A stretch of DNA of 64,000 bases from Gnetum montanum (lineage: Eukaryota > Streptophyta > Gnetopsida > Gnetales > Gnetaceae). The stretch covers positions 66,240-130,239 of the forward strand of contig MNCI01010871.1 of assembly GCA_015680685.1 (NCBI GenBank), in the 5' to 3' direction. Positions 32,666 through 44,283 of this stretch are shown here, in pieces. The position numbers and the translations under genes were made by a program. The first letter of the stretch is position 1, and each line of letters starts with the position of its first letter. The notes beneath the pieces were generated by a model. The model made no database searches. It saw nothing but the letters and a program-made list of their open reading frames with translations, and was not told the DNA's origin.

Positions 32666-33350
32666 TTGTGATACCTCAATCAATGGATTTTCTAGTGATC
32701 AATTGGTAGGCATCTTGAAATGTTTAAGATGACCTCCAGTGCTTGGTCCACATCATCTATGATTATACATTGATGACCTAGATCATGTATCAATGGGGAA
32801 GGCATTTTGGAGGGTATGGATGGCTCCCATTTGACACATGTCACTTCTAATTATGTGTGACTTATGATAATGGATAGGCATTATGAGGGGACTAGTTTGC
32901 CACTAGGTCCTACTCACGTCACCTATGATTGCTTATGTGGTATATCGTTTGGTTTCATGATTTGGAACAATAGGGATAGGCAAATCATAAGGGTTATGTT
33001 CCTACAAAAATTTTCTTCTCACTCTTGTTAGAATACATCTATGAACTAAGTATCAAGGTACTTAGCACATGAGCATCCATGGTCTTTGTTTTGCTTTAAT
33101 ATTCACCTTAGCCAACGATAATGGGACAACACACCACAAACCTCTAATTGAATATGGACTTAGCTTACTAAATGTAAGAATGGCATGGAAATAAGAAAAA
33201 CATATGAGAAAAATAGTGAAAAAATGGCTAAGTATGTATAGAAAAAGATCTAGTGCAAATAAATTCTAAGTATGGAAAATGGTAATAAAACAACACAAAA
33301 CAATGCAATACTATGAGATAGGATGTGGAGGAAGGGTTTAGGTTCCTTTT
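32666..33350. other. Unassigned AT-rich sequence
   Basis: No coding pattern or element end is visible apart from the LTR boundary at 33351. Confidence 0.5.
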
Positions 33351-34238
33351 TGATGAGCGATGGAGCAATCCAACACTCAACCAAACAAGTCACAAGTGTT
33401 CACGCATGACTTGATCATAATCCATATATGCTCAATGTAGTTACGCTAGTAATTAAGTTGCAGTTAGTGATCACTGTCTTCTCACTTTAAGTTAGTAAAA
33501 ACTAAACGTATTGTTTAACTTGCAATGAGGCATATGATAATTGATGTTGTATTGCCCATTAATGCTCCTAAGTGTAAACGTGGTGAAAAATATCTAAGTC
33601 TAGCTAACAAAGAAAGCATAAGCCTATCTTAACCTATCACAATGGATAACCATTTCAAATTTACTGAACATGCCTTGAGATCATGTAATTGTTAGTAGGA
33701 ATACCAAGTATTATTCTACTAGGCAAACCAAGCAATAATACTATTGGGGTTACCAAATGATCACACTTAGTGCTCGAAATTAGTCATATTCATACCACTT
33801 ACTATTAATTAGTAAAAAAAAGTTCTTGAGAAAGTAAAATATTAAGCTAGTAAAATAGTGAAAATTAGCCTAAGTAAAAAAAGAAACTAAGTGGATGTTT
33901 CAATGATGGGAAATAGTCTCAATCTTTATCAGGGTCACAACTTGTGTCCAAGTACAACTTGTTCAAATAAAGACACTATTCAACTATCACATTACATTGT
34001 GGACATTCAGTCTCTATTGCTAAGTCTAAGTCTAAAAAATCAAACTGTAAGAATTTTATTACAAGTGGAATGAAGAGTTGTTGGATTGTGCACCCAAGTA
34101 TTGTATTTATAGGGTTGCATACATCCTAAGACATTATCTCGGCAATAATGTATCATGTGTAGGTACATTATATTAATGACATCATCAATATGTTGTTGTT
34201 GCTATGATGTCATATTATGATGAAATATGACTTTATCA
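33351..34238 (-). repeat. 3' LTR of a minus-strand family C element
   Basis: It reads TGATGAGCG... to ...CTTTATCA and, reverse-complemented, aligns with the other family C LTRs. The strings gaggcatatgataattgatg, aggcaaaccaagcaataata and ggggttaccaaatgatcac are direct counterparts of the 57469-58404 LTR. Directly to the right the minus strand has TTAGTTGTGGGGTA, the PPT equivalent of TTTAGTCGTGGGGGCA at 49401-49416. So this is the downstream LTR of a copy transcribed leftward. The upstream LTR was not found. Confidence 0.75.
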
Positions 34239-34429
34239 TACCCCACAACTAATTAGAAACTCATGCTTGAGTTAAAAAAATGAGGATAGAGTCCCTTACA
34301 AAATTGAGAGGTAGATTGAACTATACATGACTAATGGACTATTTACATGACTTAGAATGCCATAGTGGTGTTTTTAAAAAATTGACACAAGTTCATGACA
34401 ACACAACAAATACAAAAATTTGGAATAGC

Positions 34430-36121
34430 TTGATGTAGCCTATGTGCCCAAGGGTGGTGGCTCCTCCATCAACTACTTCCCCTTGCCATCAGGCTTCTTC
34501 AATTGATATTTGTTTAGTAATGTCTAAATATTTTCCTCGTTTTTCCTAGGATCACGTACCATCCATGCTTGATGAGCAATATGTGATGGAGCTAGTACAT
34601 TCCACAAGCATGGCAATTACAAGAACATCTAGTTGGCTTTCACATACCATGCTACAAACTGCCACAATTCTTCTTCAAAAGCCTCAATTATTTTCCTCAA
34701 TAATTGATAGTTAGACATTCTATGAGCCAAGTTAGCTGAAACATCTTTTTGGCCCTTGGTAGTTGGCCTTGACAATCTCGAGTTCTAAGTTTGCCACATG
34801 TAACTTTTGTAATGCATCTTTTCTATTAGGAAACCCCTTCTTGTACAAAGCATAAATGATCACTGCTTCCTATTCTAGTTCATTCTTGGGCTTGCATGTT
34901 GTTAACATGGCCAAGTTAGTGTAGTAGAGATTTTCTAACCCCATGTATTCTATGAGATATTCAATTTGCAAGTCCTTATTTTTGACTCATGCTTGGTGGA
35001 CATGGGCTGAACTATCCAAGATTGGCTACTAGTTAGGATTCTACATAGAAATGGAACTAATCTTAGCTTTGGCCATCTAGATTTTTTTTCCATTGATATG
35101 CTTGTACATGCACACATGATCTCTTAAATGCTCTTTGAGTTGTTCCCACTTCTTAGCCTTGTTTTGCCACCCATTGACTTTAATTGCACATTTTTATCTC
35201 TAGTTTCCAACATCACTTAGAATGATGTAGTGTTCCCTGAGATCTGTTATGACCAATCATTCCTTTCTCCTAACTAAAATGAAATCTTCTTACTTGTAGG
35301 ATCTATTGAAATAGTGGATCTGACTACATTCTCTATGACCTTGCAAAGATTGGTCCCCTCTCTTGTTTCCCAACTTATGGTGTCTGCAATTTGTGGTAGA
35401 TGTCTAATTAAAGGTCTATAGTGCTAAGGTAGCAGTGGTGGAACATGTTGTTGCTGGTTAACTAATGGCTAGCTACTCAATCCTACTTGCTACTGTAGGT
35501 AAGTAGCTTGAATAGTATTAGTAGGAGTTGAGCTTGTAGCTCCCTCAATACCTGCTTGTTTTTCCAGCTGATCTTTTTTTGAAGGCATGAGTTCTGACAT
35601 TTCAATGTATGAAGCATTTTGAGCTTTTCTCATAACATCATTTATGTAATCTAAGATGTTTTCCTATTTTCACAACTTCCTAATTAGGTAGGAAAATGGT
35701 AGTGTTGGCTTCCCCACCTTCTTCTCTTCAAATTGCCTTTAAATTTCAATGAAGTAGATATGGGCAACATTGGCATTGAATTTCCCAATCAAAATGGTGC
35801 TTCCTATGGCCACATAAGTTGATATCTTGTTAAGCTTCTTGGTAGGAAACAAATGATAGGTTCCAATCTTCAACTAGATCTTTTCCTCAATAATCATCTT
35901 GCTATACTCCTTATTCTCCTTACCATAGGCTTGATGTAGCCACAATCTTTTTACGTTAGTATTAGATCTTGTGAATATCTATGTCACGTTGGCCCCTTCA
36001 TTTGACAAAATGAGGGCTTTGGCTATTCCCTCTATAGAATATGACATTGAAATTCCTTCTATCTTCATAGTGGTATTATTGTTTTTATTTTTTCAAAATT
36101 GAAAAGTTTTCCCTAAATACT
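34430..36121 (-). pseudogene. Family C ORF2, minus-strand copy, broken
   Basis: Read leftward from 36121 this gives YLGKTFQF, MKIEGISMSYSIEGIAKAL, IGTYHLFPTKKLNKISTYVA, RQFEEKKVGKPTLPFSYLIR near the start. It ends ATNLAHRMSNYQLLRKI, AWYVKAN*MFL and GKGK*LMEEPPPLGT. Each has a direct counterpart in ORF2 of the element at 42526-50268 (NYHLFPTKGLKRIVTYVA, RQFEERKSRKMAMPFPCLIR, AWYVKAN*MF, MEEPPPPGTT). The N-terminus is cut at 36121 by insertion of element D. Stops and frameshifts occur throughout. This copy supports ORF2 as a real, conserved element gene. Confidence 0.75.
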
Positions 36122-37344
36122 TGTTATGGTCAACCTTGCCCATGCTATTGCATAAGGCCATGATCAACAAAACTGTCCTGTAAAATCATATACCATTTCA
36201 CCAAGCAATATTAATGCGTAGGAAGGTGGACTTACATGCAAGAAGATGGACCTATGTGTGAGGAGGTGGATCAATATGTCGGAAGGTGGATCAATGTGCA
36301 GGGAGGTGGATCGACATGCATGAAGTTGGACTGACATGCCAGGAGGTGAAACGTCACTAGTAAGAAACTATAAAGTAGAGAATAAAGACAACATTAGGAG
36401 GAGGGGGGAGTGAGGGCCTTCTTAACAAATTGGACTTTCTTCTTGAATAGATTCATCTCTCTCTGTTGAGGTGCATGTATATGGATAGGGGGTTTCTAGG
36501 GGTTGAGAAACTAGTGGATGATGATTTTGTCTTTCTCTTCTCCTATTTTTCTTGGGGCGATAGTGGTGCAGCTAACGCACATGAATGAAGAGCATGGTAG
36601 ATGCATTCTATAGTCCTATTTATTATTTTTGGCAATGAACTGGTGATAGTCAATAGTGGCAAAGTTGCATGGACGATGGTCAATAATCTTAGCCAGGAAA
36701 ACAAGAGGTGGCTATTTTCTTTTCCCTTTTTGCAGTAGACCCATGTTGATGGTAGACATAGGACTGGAGACAGCAACACATCTACTGGCATGTAATAGTG
36801 GGATCTAGTACCTCATTCTCTCTCTCTCTATCTCTCTACCATGGTGTTGTAGTAGTTTACGGCAGTAGTTGCAAGCGTGGGTTCTACAAATTCATTCTAT
36901 TTTTGGAGAGAGGTGCATCAGCGGTAGGGTTCTCCAAACAAGGATAAATTTTTCTCTCTCATGTTGGTGAGGGGGCACATTTTTTCTATGCATCAAAGAT
37001 GCATCAGTGGGCCCCTCTATCTAGCCTCTTTTCTCTCTATCCCTCCTCTAGTGGCTATAAGCAGTGTTGGCTCTGGTAGTGTCCACAATAGACCAATGGC
37101 AAATGGCTGTAGTAGCCAAGAAGTAGGCAAGATTTATTTTGGTTACCTTTTATATTCTTGAATTAGAGACACTCATTCCAATTAAAATTTTTCTTTTTTT
37201 TACTATTTTCAAAAAGCCACATAGCCTTCTCTAGTTGAGACTATTCTCGGGTTTCCGTACCCATATGGGAGGCACCCTAGGCAATAGTCTCCTCAAATGA
37301 GTTTTTCACCAGGTGTTGGTATGACCAAAATTTATGCATCAACA
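36122..37344 (+). repeat. 5' LTR of element D
   Basis: The start TGTTATGGTCAACCTTGCCC resembles both the family B LTR start on the minus strand (TGTTGAGGCCAACTTTCACC) and the right-hand copy at 37749. The last about 110 bp match the family B LTR end (ggaggcaccctaggcaatag, and gtttccgtacccat), including the stem-loop arms at 37237-37244 and 37284-37291. The middle differs from family B. It has repeated 'gaaggtgga(c/t)..acatgc' phrases at about 36220-36350 and a CT microsatellite near 36817. Confidence 0.78.
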
Positions 37345-37748
37345 TCTTTTTAGTGCTAGAAGGAGGGCCTTTCTCCCACCTTTTTTTTATTAGTTCTTCT
37401 TGCCATTTTTTTGTGGCTATTTCGTTTTTCAATCTTGTCTTGAAACGTATTGAATTTTTATAAAACCTTTATCTTTAGACCCTTTATTTTCTGCCTTTTT
37501 TATGCATCTCATATTTTGAAAATTGCTATTACCAAAAACTTTTTTTTTAACCCTCATTTCCGAATCCCATTTTCATATTTTTGATTTTAGCAGTCCTTAA
37601 GTGACTCTTAACTTGGGTGAGGTGGTTTTATTATTTAATTTTAAATCTATTTTTCTGAATTTTTTCTTCTTTTATTATTTTCTTTTTAAGATTTCATGAT
37701 TTTTGTTGCTCCTTGCACTTGCATGCAATTTTTTGTTTGGGGGCTAAG

Positions 37749-37895
37749 TGTTGTGGGAAACCTTGCCCATGCTATCACATGAGGCCATAATGTGTGGGAA
37801 GGTGGACTAACATGCAGAAACATGGACTAACATGCAGAAGCATGGACTGACATGCGAGAAGGTGAACCAACATGCAAAATCACTATATACTATAT
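37749..37895 (+). repeat. 3' LTR of element D, truncated
   Basis: It starts TGTTGTGGGAAACCTTGCCC right after the PPT and follows the left LTR through the 'ggaaggtggactaacatgca' type repeats. The match is lost near 37895, shortly before the 70-bp tandem repeat. Confidence 0.7.
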
Positions 37896-37950
37896 ACACC
37901 AAGATTTATGATTATGAAGACTATATCAATAATAAAAACCAAGTCTTAAC

Positions 37951-38140
37951 AAATAGTTTTCACCATATATCCAATACACATATCTTATGATCTTATCCAT
38001 ATATCTAATACACATATCACAAATAGTTTTCACCATATATCCAATACACATATCTTATGATCTTATCCATATATCCAATACACATATCACAAATAGTTTT
38101 TACCATATATCCAATACGCATATCTTATGATCTTATGGAT
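37951..38140. repeat. 70-bp tandem repeat, about 2.7 copies
   Basis: The unit starting 'aaatagttttcaccatatat' occurs at 37951, 38021 and 38091, exactly 70 bp apart, with one or two changes per copy. The unit itself contains 'catatatccaatacacatat' twice, so it arose from a shorter duplication. It lies where the right LTR of element D breaks off. Confidence 0.9.
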
Positions 38141-39237
38141 AACATCTTCTCCCCATTTTTAGGCATCATCAAAAAAGATATTATAGGTAGATTTCAATAC
38201 TAGGGAGAGAGAGACAACACACATTTCTTTAAATACCTTAGACTGTCAATATTCATAAAAATAGTCAAAATGGCACAAACTTAACATGGTGATATCAAGA
38301 ACAATCAATCATATTCTTAACACAATGCTCATAAAGCAATTCGATACAACCATGTCAATTTCAAATGTCATCACCAATAAAAGTCATCTATACATAAAAG
38401 ATCCAAGAATGATTTAATCAAAATTAGCTTACACTTATACCTTAGATACTTTACCAAATTTCAATATGAATAAAATTTTCTTTGTTTATTTTCTATTGTG
38501 GGTGCTAGAATTGGAAGTTTTACAACTTGAGTATCTTTTGATAAGAGTCTTTGAAGACTTTCCCTACACCAATGATCCAAAAGATAATGACTATTGATGA
38601 GGTAAAGGCTTCCCCTCTATAAGTGCAAATTTTCTTCCAACTTTTGCACTACATCTACTACTTGAATTTTCTTCCATTAGTTACCTTGCCTTTATAGAGA
38701 TGCATCCTTAAATATCATCAATATCAAGAAATTTGTAATGCCATACTAAAATCAAGTGGATACTTTTGGACTTAAAATCTTTCATTAGTATTACCTTTAA
38801 TAGATGATAAATACCAAAATTTTCAACAAAATATACTAGCTTAGCACAATAACTTACCTTTCGATGAAAAGCTCTATTGATCTCTCTTAAAAGATTTATG
38901 AATATCAATCAAGAGCCTTGTTAAGAATCCAAAAATTGATTTTCCAATATTCAACAAAAAAAATTTCAAAACATATTGCAACCCAATAATAAGCATAATA
39001 TCTACATCATATGAGTTGTATCATAAGATATATATGTTCTAACCCTAATGAGGTGATGCAAACTTAAGAGACCCTACCTTGTGAATTTTTGTATCTTGAT
39101 CCTCCCTTAAAAAAATTTTCATTAATATCCATTGAAACTTTGATGGTCATATGACATTTATAAGGCATATAAACATAAACTAATCTACACTAAGTCTAGC
39201 AAGCAAAGGAATAAAGACTTAATGTTACTTACCTCGC
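38141..39237. other. AT-rich gap without a recognisable gene
   Basis: This could be the eroded pol region of the copia element to the right, but no protease, integrase or reverse transcriptase motif is readable on the minus strand. The frame 38708-38908 has no motif I trust. Confidence 0.45.
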
Positions 39238-39900
39238 TTAATTTCTAGCATGAACATGATTAATAAGTTTGACATGAAATCCTCCATCATAGAGTAGCTC
39301 CTTAACATGCAAATATTTCTTATCTTTTCTTTCATCAGCATATTTTTTTGATTTTTTAGACTCATTTGTGGTTGCTACCTTGTCATGCTTATGTTCTCCA
39401 AAACAAGAGGATTGATAAATTTTGCTAGTTATTGATTCTGATCCTATTATTTCATCAGAGACTATTCCTTCCTCTTGTTCATTAGTTCTCCAAGCTTTTG
39501 TACCTTGCAAGATAAACTTAACAAACTTCCCTTGGCAAGACTAAGTAGCCATGTTATTTTTCCCTATAAATGGTTGATAATATACCTTATTCATGTCTAC
39601 ATACTTTACAACAAGAATATAGGGTATCTCTAATTTGAATAGGATTATTAAACCTAGTCTTGTATCTTCTTTTATATGATACCAAATTTTTACAAGCATT
39701 CTTTTGAGAATCCTCCTCTAGATCTTCATCATTATGCTAATTTTGAGGCACTTCCTAATTTTTTCCAGTCCTTGCATCTAGTGTATTTATACACTTCTAC
39801 TCATATAAATGGGTTAGTAATTGAACCTTAACCTTTACATCTAAGAGTTTCCTTTTTATAGTGGATCATATAGTATAGAGTCACAAATTTCATTATCTTT
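39238..39900 (-). pseudogene. copia gag-pol junction region, decayed
   Basis: The frame 39238-39510 (90 codons, Lys/Glu-rich) follows the gag on the same strand. It may be the spacer between gag and protease seen in long copia Gag proteins. I see no DSG motif, so protease is not confirmed. Confidence 0.35.
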
Positions 39901-41056
39901 TCTAAGCATATTTTTTCTTGATTTTTAAGTTAATAATATATAGTAATAATTTCCTCATGTAATTCACTATATCTTTCATCAGTTTTACCTTTATATTCTT
40001 TAAGGACTTTTGTAGAATTATCATGTGTAAAAACCATGCATATAAGATGTGAATCTAGTGTAGTATCATTTGCTTCCTCCTCACTTTGCTCATCATCCAA
40101 TGTAGAAGTTTTTCTTTTTCATATTAGCTTCAAGTTGGTCCTTCTATGGAAACCTGCCAACACTTGGACATTCAAAGGCCACATGGCCTCTACCACCATA
40201 AACCCAACACTCTATAGACGATGCATCAAGATTTGAACTTTAAAAATTCTTTCCTCTTTCCTTACCTTTAATGCTAGATTGGTTGAAGCTCTTGTATTTT
40301 CTTGCAAGTAATCTTTGAACTCTCCTTGACAAGAGAGCCAATTCATCTTCACTATTTTCTTCATGTTTAGATGGCTCCTTCTCCTTTGATGAACTTTTAA
40401 GGGCAATAGAATTTTCTTTGATAGTACATTCACTAATGAAGTCCATCTCATAAGCAATGAGTGCACTTTGAAGCTCTTAAAATTTAAGAACTAAGAAGTA
40501 TCTAATTTCCTCCATGGCTATAACCTTTTTTGTAAACTCAAGCTATAAATTTTTGATCATTTTAATAATCACATTGCTTTTTGGTAAATATTTTCCCATT
40601 CCATGAATGGCTACAACTAAACCATTTTCTCTAGAAAAATAATCCTTTATTTTCTTGCCTTCTTTCATTTTGAGTTTATCATACTCACTTTGTAACACTA
40701 GCAACCTTGATCATTTGACAACAAATATACCTTCATGTGTTTCTTCTGGCATTTTCCAAATTTCGTTTGCAATTTTTTGCCTAGCTACTGTATTAAATCT
40801 ACATTACTAAAAGCATAGTAAAGACAATTTTTTACCTTCAAATCAAACATGAACTTATCTTTTTTATCTTATCTCCACTTGCTTCTTGGCTTGGTAACTT
40901 TGGTGGTGTTGTCGATGGGCAACATGTAACCTTTAAGAATAGACTCCAAAACTTCAAACTCCATGGATTCTTTAAATCCTTGCATTCTAGCCTTTCAATA
41001 CACCAAGTCGATCCCATCAAACATAGAAGGCTTGGTGTAAGATGTTCCTTCCATTG
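39900..41056 (-). pseudogene. copia gag (UBN2 type) with zinc knuckle, broken
   Basis: The start at 41056 reads MEGTSYTKPSMFDGIDLVY, then a TGA where relatives have Trp, then KARMQGFKESMEFEVLE. The UBN2 region continues FMFDLKVKNCLYYAFSN. Near 40400 SEDELALLSRRVQRLLARK is the familiar segment before the knuckle, and near 40190 CWVYGGRGHVAFECP is a C-x2-C-x4-H-x4-C knuckle with the second Cys changed to Tyr. Further on, a hydrophilic stretch (DERYSELHEEIITIYYQLKN-like) continues to about 39900. Two overlapping frames at 40212-40466 and 40240-40446 show the local frameshift. Confidence 0.78.
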
Positions 41057-41095
41057 TTCACTCCTAAGATGTTAAGCTTCAAAAGTTGAGTACAA

Positions 41096-41108
41096 GGCTC
41101 CAATACCA
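41096..41108 (-). other. Primer-binding site of the second copia element
   Basis: Next to the LTR the minus strand reads AAGTGGTATTGGAGCC, close to the initiator-Met-tRNA site TGGTATCAGAGCC. It marks 41111-42239 as the 5' LTR. Confidence 0.75.
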
Positions 41109-41110
41109 CT

Positions 41111-42239
41111 TGAGAACCAAGAACTTAGAAGGGGGGTTGAATAAGTTCCACAATTCAAACAACCAAGACAACCAAAACTACACATAAACTTACATGGTTT
41201 CCCAACTTGGGTATGTCCACACTTAGAGAGAAAAATCCTTGCATACCTTTGGACTTTATTTCTTTAAAAAAAACTATAAAAGGTACTACAACCTTTATAA
41301 TGTTTGAGCTTTTCTCAAAGTTTTTTCTTGCTAGAAAAATACTTAACCCCATAAGGTCTAAATAAGCTCAAGATATGGTTTCAAGGATCACATAACCTTT
41401 CCAAAGATGTGAGCTCTACATGGAGTGTTTTCTTGCTAGAAACACACTTAACCCCACAAGATCCCAACAAGCTCACAAGATGCCTTCTCACAAGAAGCAC
41501 GTCAATCCTATAGGGCTACAAAGATAAAAAGAAACAAGAAGAGAATGTAACTAACTTTACAAATTCCTTGCAATGAAATTCTTAATACAAATATAAAATA
41601 CAAAGGATATAAAAATGAAGGAACGCAACAAATTCACTTGATGTATATAATGAAAATCCTAATGAACAATTCTTGTCTTTTTCCTAAGAATTTCACTTTA
41701 TATTATAGCATTTTACTTTTCAAATCCTCCTTAGAAAATTCATGCAATGACTAGGAAATGGCTAGTTGGGATTTCCTATTTGATCTTGGGATGTCTCACT
41801 AAAAAATACCTACATGCAGGTGGGACGTCTTACTAAAAATTAGGACATTTCACTTAGAATTTCCTAGCTAGGACATTCCAACAACAATTCAGACATCTAG
41901 CTTGAAGCTAAGTTTTCACCCCTGGGACATTGGTTGACCTCCTAAGATGTCTAGGAAAATATCGAAACATCTTTGTTTAGCTTGTAGACTTCATGCATCC
42001 TTGTAATCTTCCATCTTAGTTGAGACTTCTTATAATCTCAACACAACTCTCATTTTGATATCATGAAGCTCTTGTTTTAATCATCATGCTCTTGTCTCAT
42101 TATCATGAAGTTATTGTCTTTACACCAATAAGCTCTTATCTTGATCTTTTCATCTTGTTCTTTCTTAGCCCTTCAAGATCACAAGCACATTTTTCACTTT
42201 CTTCATTTTCTAAGGTTTTGACATACCAAAATGTCAACA
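41111..42239 (-). repeat. 5' LTR of the second copia element
   Basis: It starts TGAGAACC and ends AATGTCAACA on the plus strand. Inside, the 'cttgctagaaa' and 'acttaacccca.aag' phrases repeat (about 41326-41350 and 41428-41462), as does 'catgaagct.ttgt' (about 42061-42120). The matching 3' LTR was not found. Confidence 0.65.
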
Positions 42240-42525
42240 ATGCTCACATGCTCCTAAGAACTAAATGAATGGTTGGCAAGGGATATGATGATGTTGTCCT
42301 CTTATCTTCTCTCTTTTTTCCATTGTTCATTCTCCATCTCTTCCCTTCCATTCTTGTCCATTTTTTTCTATGAAAGAAAGTTAATTGAGAAAAGTAAAGA
42401 ATGAGATTTAGTCTTCCAAGATGATGAACTTGCATTTGATGCTAATATCTTACTAGTTCTTGAGAATCCATGAGTGTTCCATCAGTAGGCTTTACAATGG
42501 TAAGAAAGGAAAGTTTCTACTTTGG
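42240..42525. other. Flank, probably left half of a split family C noncoding block
   Basis: The last bases TTCTACTTTGG at 42515-42525, joined to GGAGGATGCACTTG at 50274-50287, restore the phrase 'cctgctttggggaggaccca' found in the noncoding block of family C copies at about 45570-45590 and 62330-62350. Similarity further left is weak. Confidence 0.45.
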
Positions 42526-43303
42526 TGATGGGATGTGATATCGCATGGGTCGTGATATCGCGTACGTGATATCACAATCCGTCACAATTTCTATAAATAA
42601 GAAGCAACTCTCCCTTGTTGGGGGGAGAGAATAGATGTAACGAAGCTCTGGTAGTTTGATCACGCCAGAGATAGATTATTTTCTCGTGTCTGCCCGTAGT
42701 GTGGTGAATGTAATTGTACAGCATTCTTTATTTGAGTGTGACATACTTGGACACACACATGACCAGTAATAAAGATCAAGATTACTTCATCATTGCAGCA
42801 TTCACTTTGTTATTTATTGCTTTCCTAGTTAATATTCTCTCTCACCCTTATCTCCTAGTAACGTGGAATGAGTATGACTTGATTACGAGCATTTAAGTGT
42901 GACTACTTGGTATCCCAGTGGCGTACCTCGGATCTGCACTTGGTAATCCCAGTGGTAGTCGTGCACGAAGTCTAAGATGTGTATAGTTGATCAAGGAATC
43001 AGATGCTCATTACACTTAGGCTAGATTAGACTCTCTTACCCTTTCCCCCCTAGCTTAGCTTAGTTAATATTATTTTCCACTACCTTCAAAAGTAGCGTTA
43101 GATTAGGAACACATCATACACCTCACTCTAGACTAAACCATATGTGACAAATATAATACTAGTCTAGGTGGGAAGACAGTGAACTGTGACCTAAGGTTAA
43201 CGATCTAGGTGCCACAACTAGTTCATCTGTGGAGTTTGACCGGATCGCGCGTGAGAACACTCATATTCATATGGTTGAGTGTAGGGGTACCTTACCACTA
43301 TCA
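42526..43303 (+). repeat. 5' LTR of the complete family C element
   Basis: This LTR is 778 bp, TGATGGGATG to CACTATCA. U3 holds three GATATC palindromes, then TATAAATA at 42592-42599, then 'gcaactctcccttgttgggg'. The rest matches the right LTR closely except for an insertion of TTATTTA-type sequence and a longer GATATC array there. Confidence 0.9.
42537..42599 (+). promoter_or_regulatory. U3 GATATC array and TATA box (5' LTR)
   Basis: GATATC occurs at 42537, 42554 and 42568 (spacings 17 and 14), embedded in CGCGTACG-type sequence. TATAAATA follows 18 bp after the last one, at 42592-42599. It is the likely promoter for gag. The same layout recurs inside the element at 45916-45988 and in the right LTR. 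Confidence 0.75.
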
Positions 43304-43328
43304 TAGGCACCATTGCTAGGGACGGTGC
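43304..43328 (+). other. Primer-binding site of family C
   Basis: TAGGCACCATTGCTAGGGAC followed by GGTGC directly after the LTR corresponds to TTGGTGCAATTTCTAGGGAT at 58405-58424 in the next copy. Both look like C-to-T-decayed versions of the plant Ty3 site TTGGCGCCGTTGCCGGGGA. They mark the elements as Ty3-type. Confidence 0.8.
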
Positions 43329-43435
43329 TAGTTATCTAGATTAGTTATATCATACAAGGTCACTGTATAAGAACTTAACAATATATCTCTTAGAAAAGAG
43401 TAATTATAAAAAGTCACATAAATTCACACACAACA

Positions 43436-44283
43436 ATGCCTCTCCTACAAGAACATGATAATGCCACACTTAGTGAGGAAGTTCATTGGAGAACCAACGA
43501 ACTATGTGACGATGAAGATTGGAGTATACAACCTAAAGTGGAAGTCTCTTATAAACATGAACAAAAACAACGTCATCACAACACACGAAAGCCTAACTTA
43601 CCCGATGACGATGAACCCCCACTAGCCACTACAAGCTTAACGCAAATACAAGAGGCTATTCGAATCTCACGTAGGCATCGTAAAGAGAGCCGTCTACCCA
43701 GGCTCGATTTAAACAACTTTTCTAAATTTTTAGGAGGCTATGACTTAGATCCTCATCAACATTTACAAGCCTTCTACAATGCCTGCATATGGAATAACAT
43801 TGATAATAGGTGGAAAAAACTTAAGCTCTTTCCTATGACACTCGTTGACCAAGCAAAAGTATGGTATAGATCATTAAAACCAAATTCAATATGACGCTGG
43901 TCAACAATGGTAGAATTCTTTAATGAAAAATATCAAACCTATGCAAGAGTGTCAGCCTTAAGGAAACAAATCCAAGGAAAAATATCAAACCAACTGTTCC
44001 TAAGGTGCCTGCACCACCACAACAACCCACAAACAACACTTGTGCTACTACTACCAACAACAGTGAGAAACCTCCTCAACATCCAAAGCACTCCTTCTTT
44101 AAACATGGTCGTAAGAAGGGACAACACAATTCCAAGGCCACTGCATCTTCCAACTCAGCACAAGTCCCACACTGTGGTGCACCCTTACCTTCAAACCCAA
44201 TGCCTCTTGTAACTTCATCAGGGCCACCAACTCACACTCCAACAACTATACGGCCCAATGAACTCAACCATGGAAGGCATTAA
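43436..44283 (+). pseudogene. Family C gag, truncated
   Basis: Gag would form the particle. The frame opens at 43436 and runs 152 codons through GGYDLDPHQHLQAFYNAC, LKLFPMTLVDQAKVWYRSLK to a TGA at 43892-43894 (a CGA in relatives would give Arg). It continues in frame as RWSTMVEFFNEKYQTYARVS and RKQIQGK. Beyond about 43985 the frame changes to a Pro/Thr/His-rich tail (44005-44283), and a large part of gag present at 59350-60000 in the next copy is missing. The Ty3-type gag core is recognisable by the W...F...A..W...L...S pattern. No zinc knuckle is seen. Confidence 0.8.

Larger units (their letters stand above)
36122..37895 (+). mobile_element. Element D: gene-less relative of family B
   Basis: This is an LTR element with only 404 bp between its LTRs. 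The left LTR (36122-37344) ends ATGCATCAACA. It is followed by a PBS-like TAGTGCTAGAAGGAGGGCC at 37351-37369, an AT-rich leader similar to that of family B, a PPT TTTGGGGGCTAAG ending at 37748, and then a right LTR cut off after about 150 bp. There is no gag, protease or pol, so it depended wholly on other elements. It sits inside ORF2 of a minus-strand family C element. The target duplication cannot be tested because the right LTR is truncated. Confidence 0.8.
39238..42239 (-). mobile_element. Second copia element, only 5' LTR and gag left
   Basis: A minus-strand copia element is represented by its 5' LTR (41111-42239), a PBS and a UBN2-type gag. Pol and the 3' LTR are not recognisable to the left, so the element is truncated or eroded. 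The LTR starts TGAGAACCAAGAACTTAGAA with a GGGGGGTTGAAT phrase, a pattern I associate with SIRE-like plant copia elements. That link is from memory and moderate. Confidence 0.7.

Noticed and set aside
37951-38140. CRISPR-like array
   Set aside because: The repeats are directly adjacent without unique spacers, and the context is a plant nuclear repeat.
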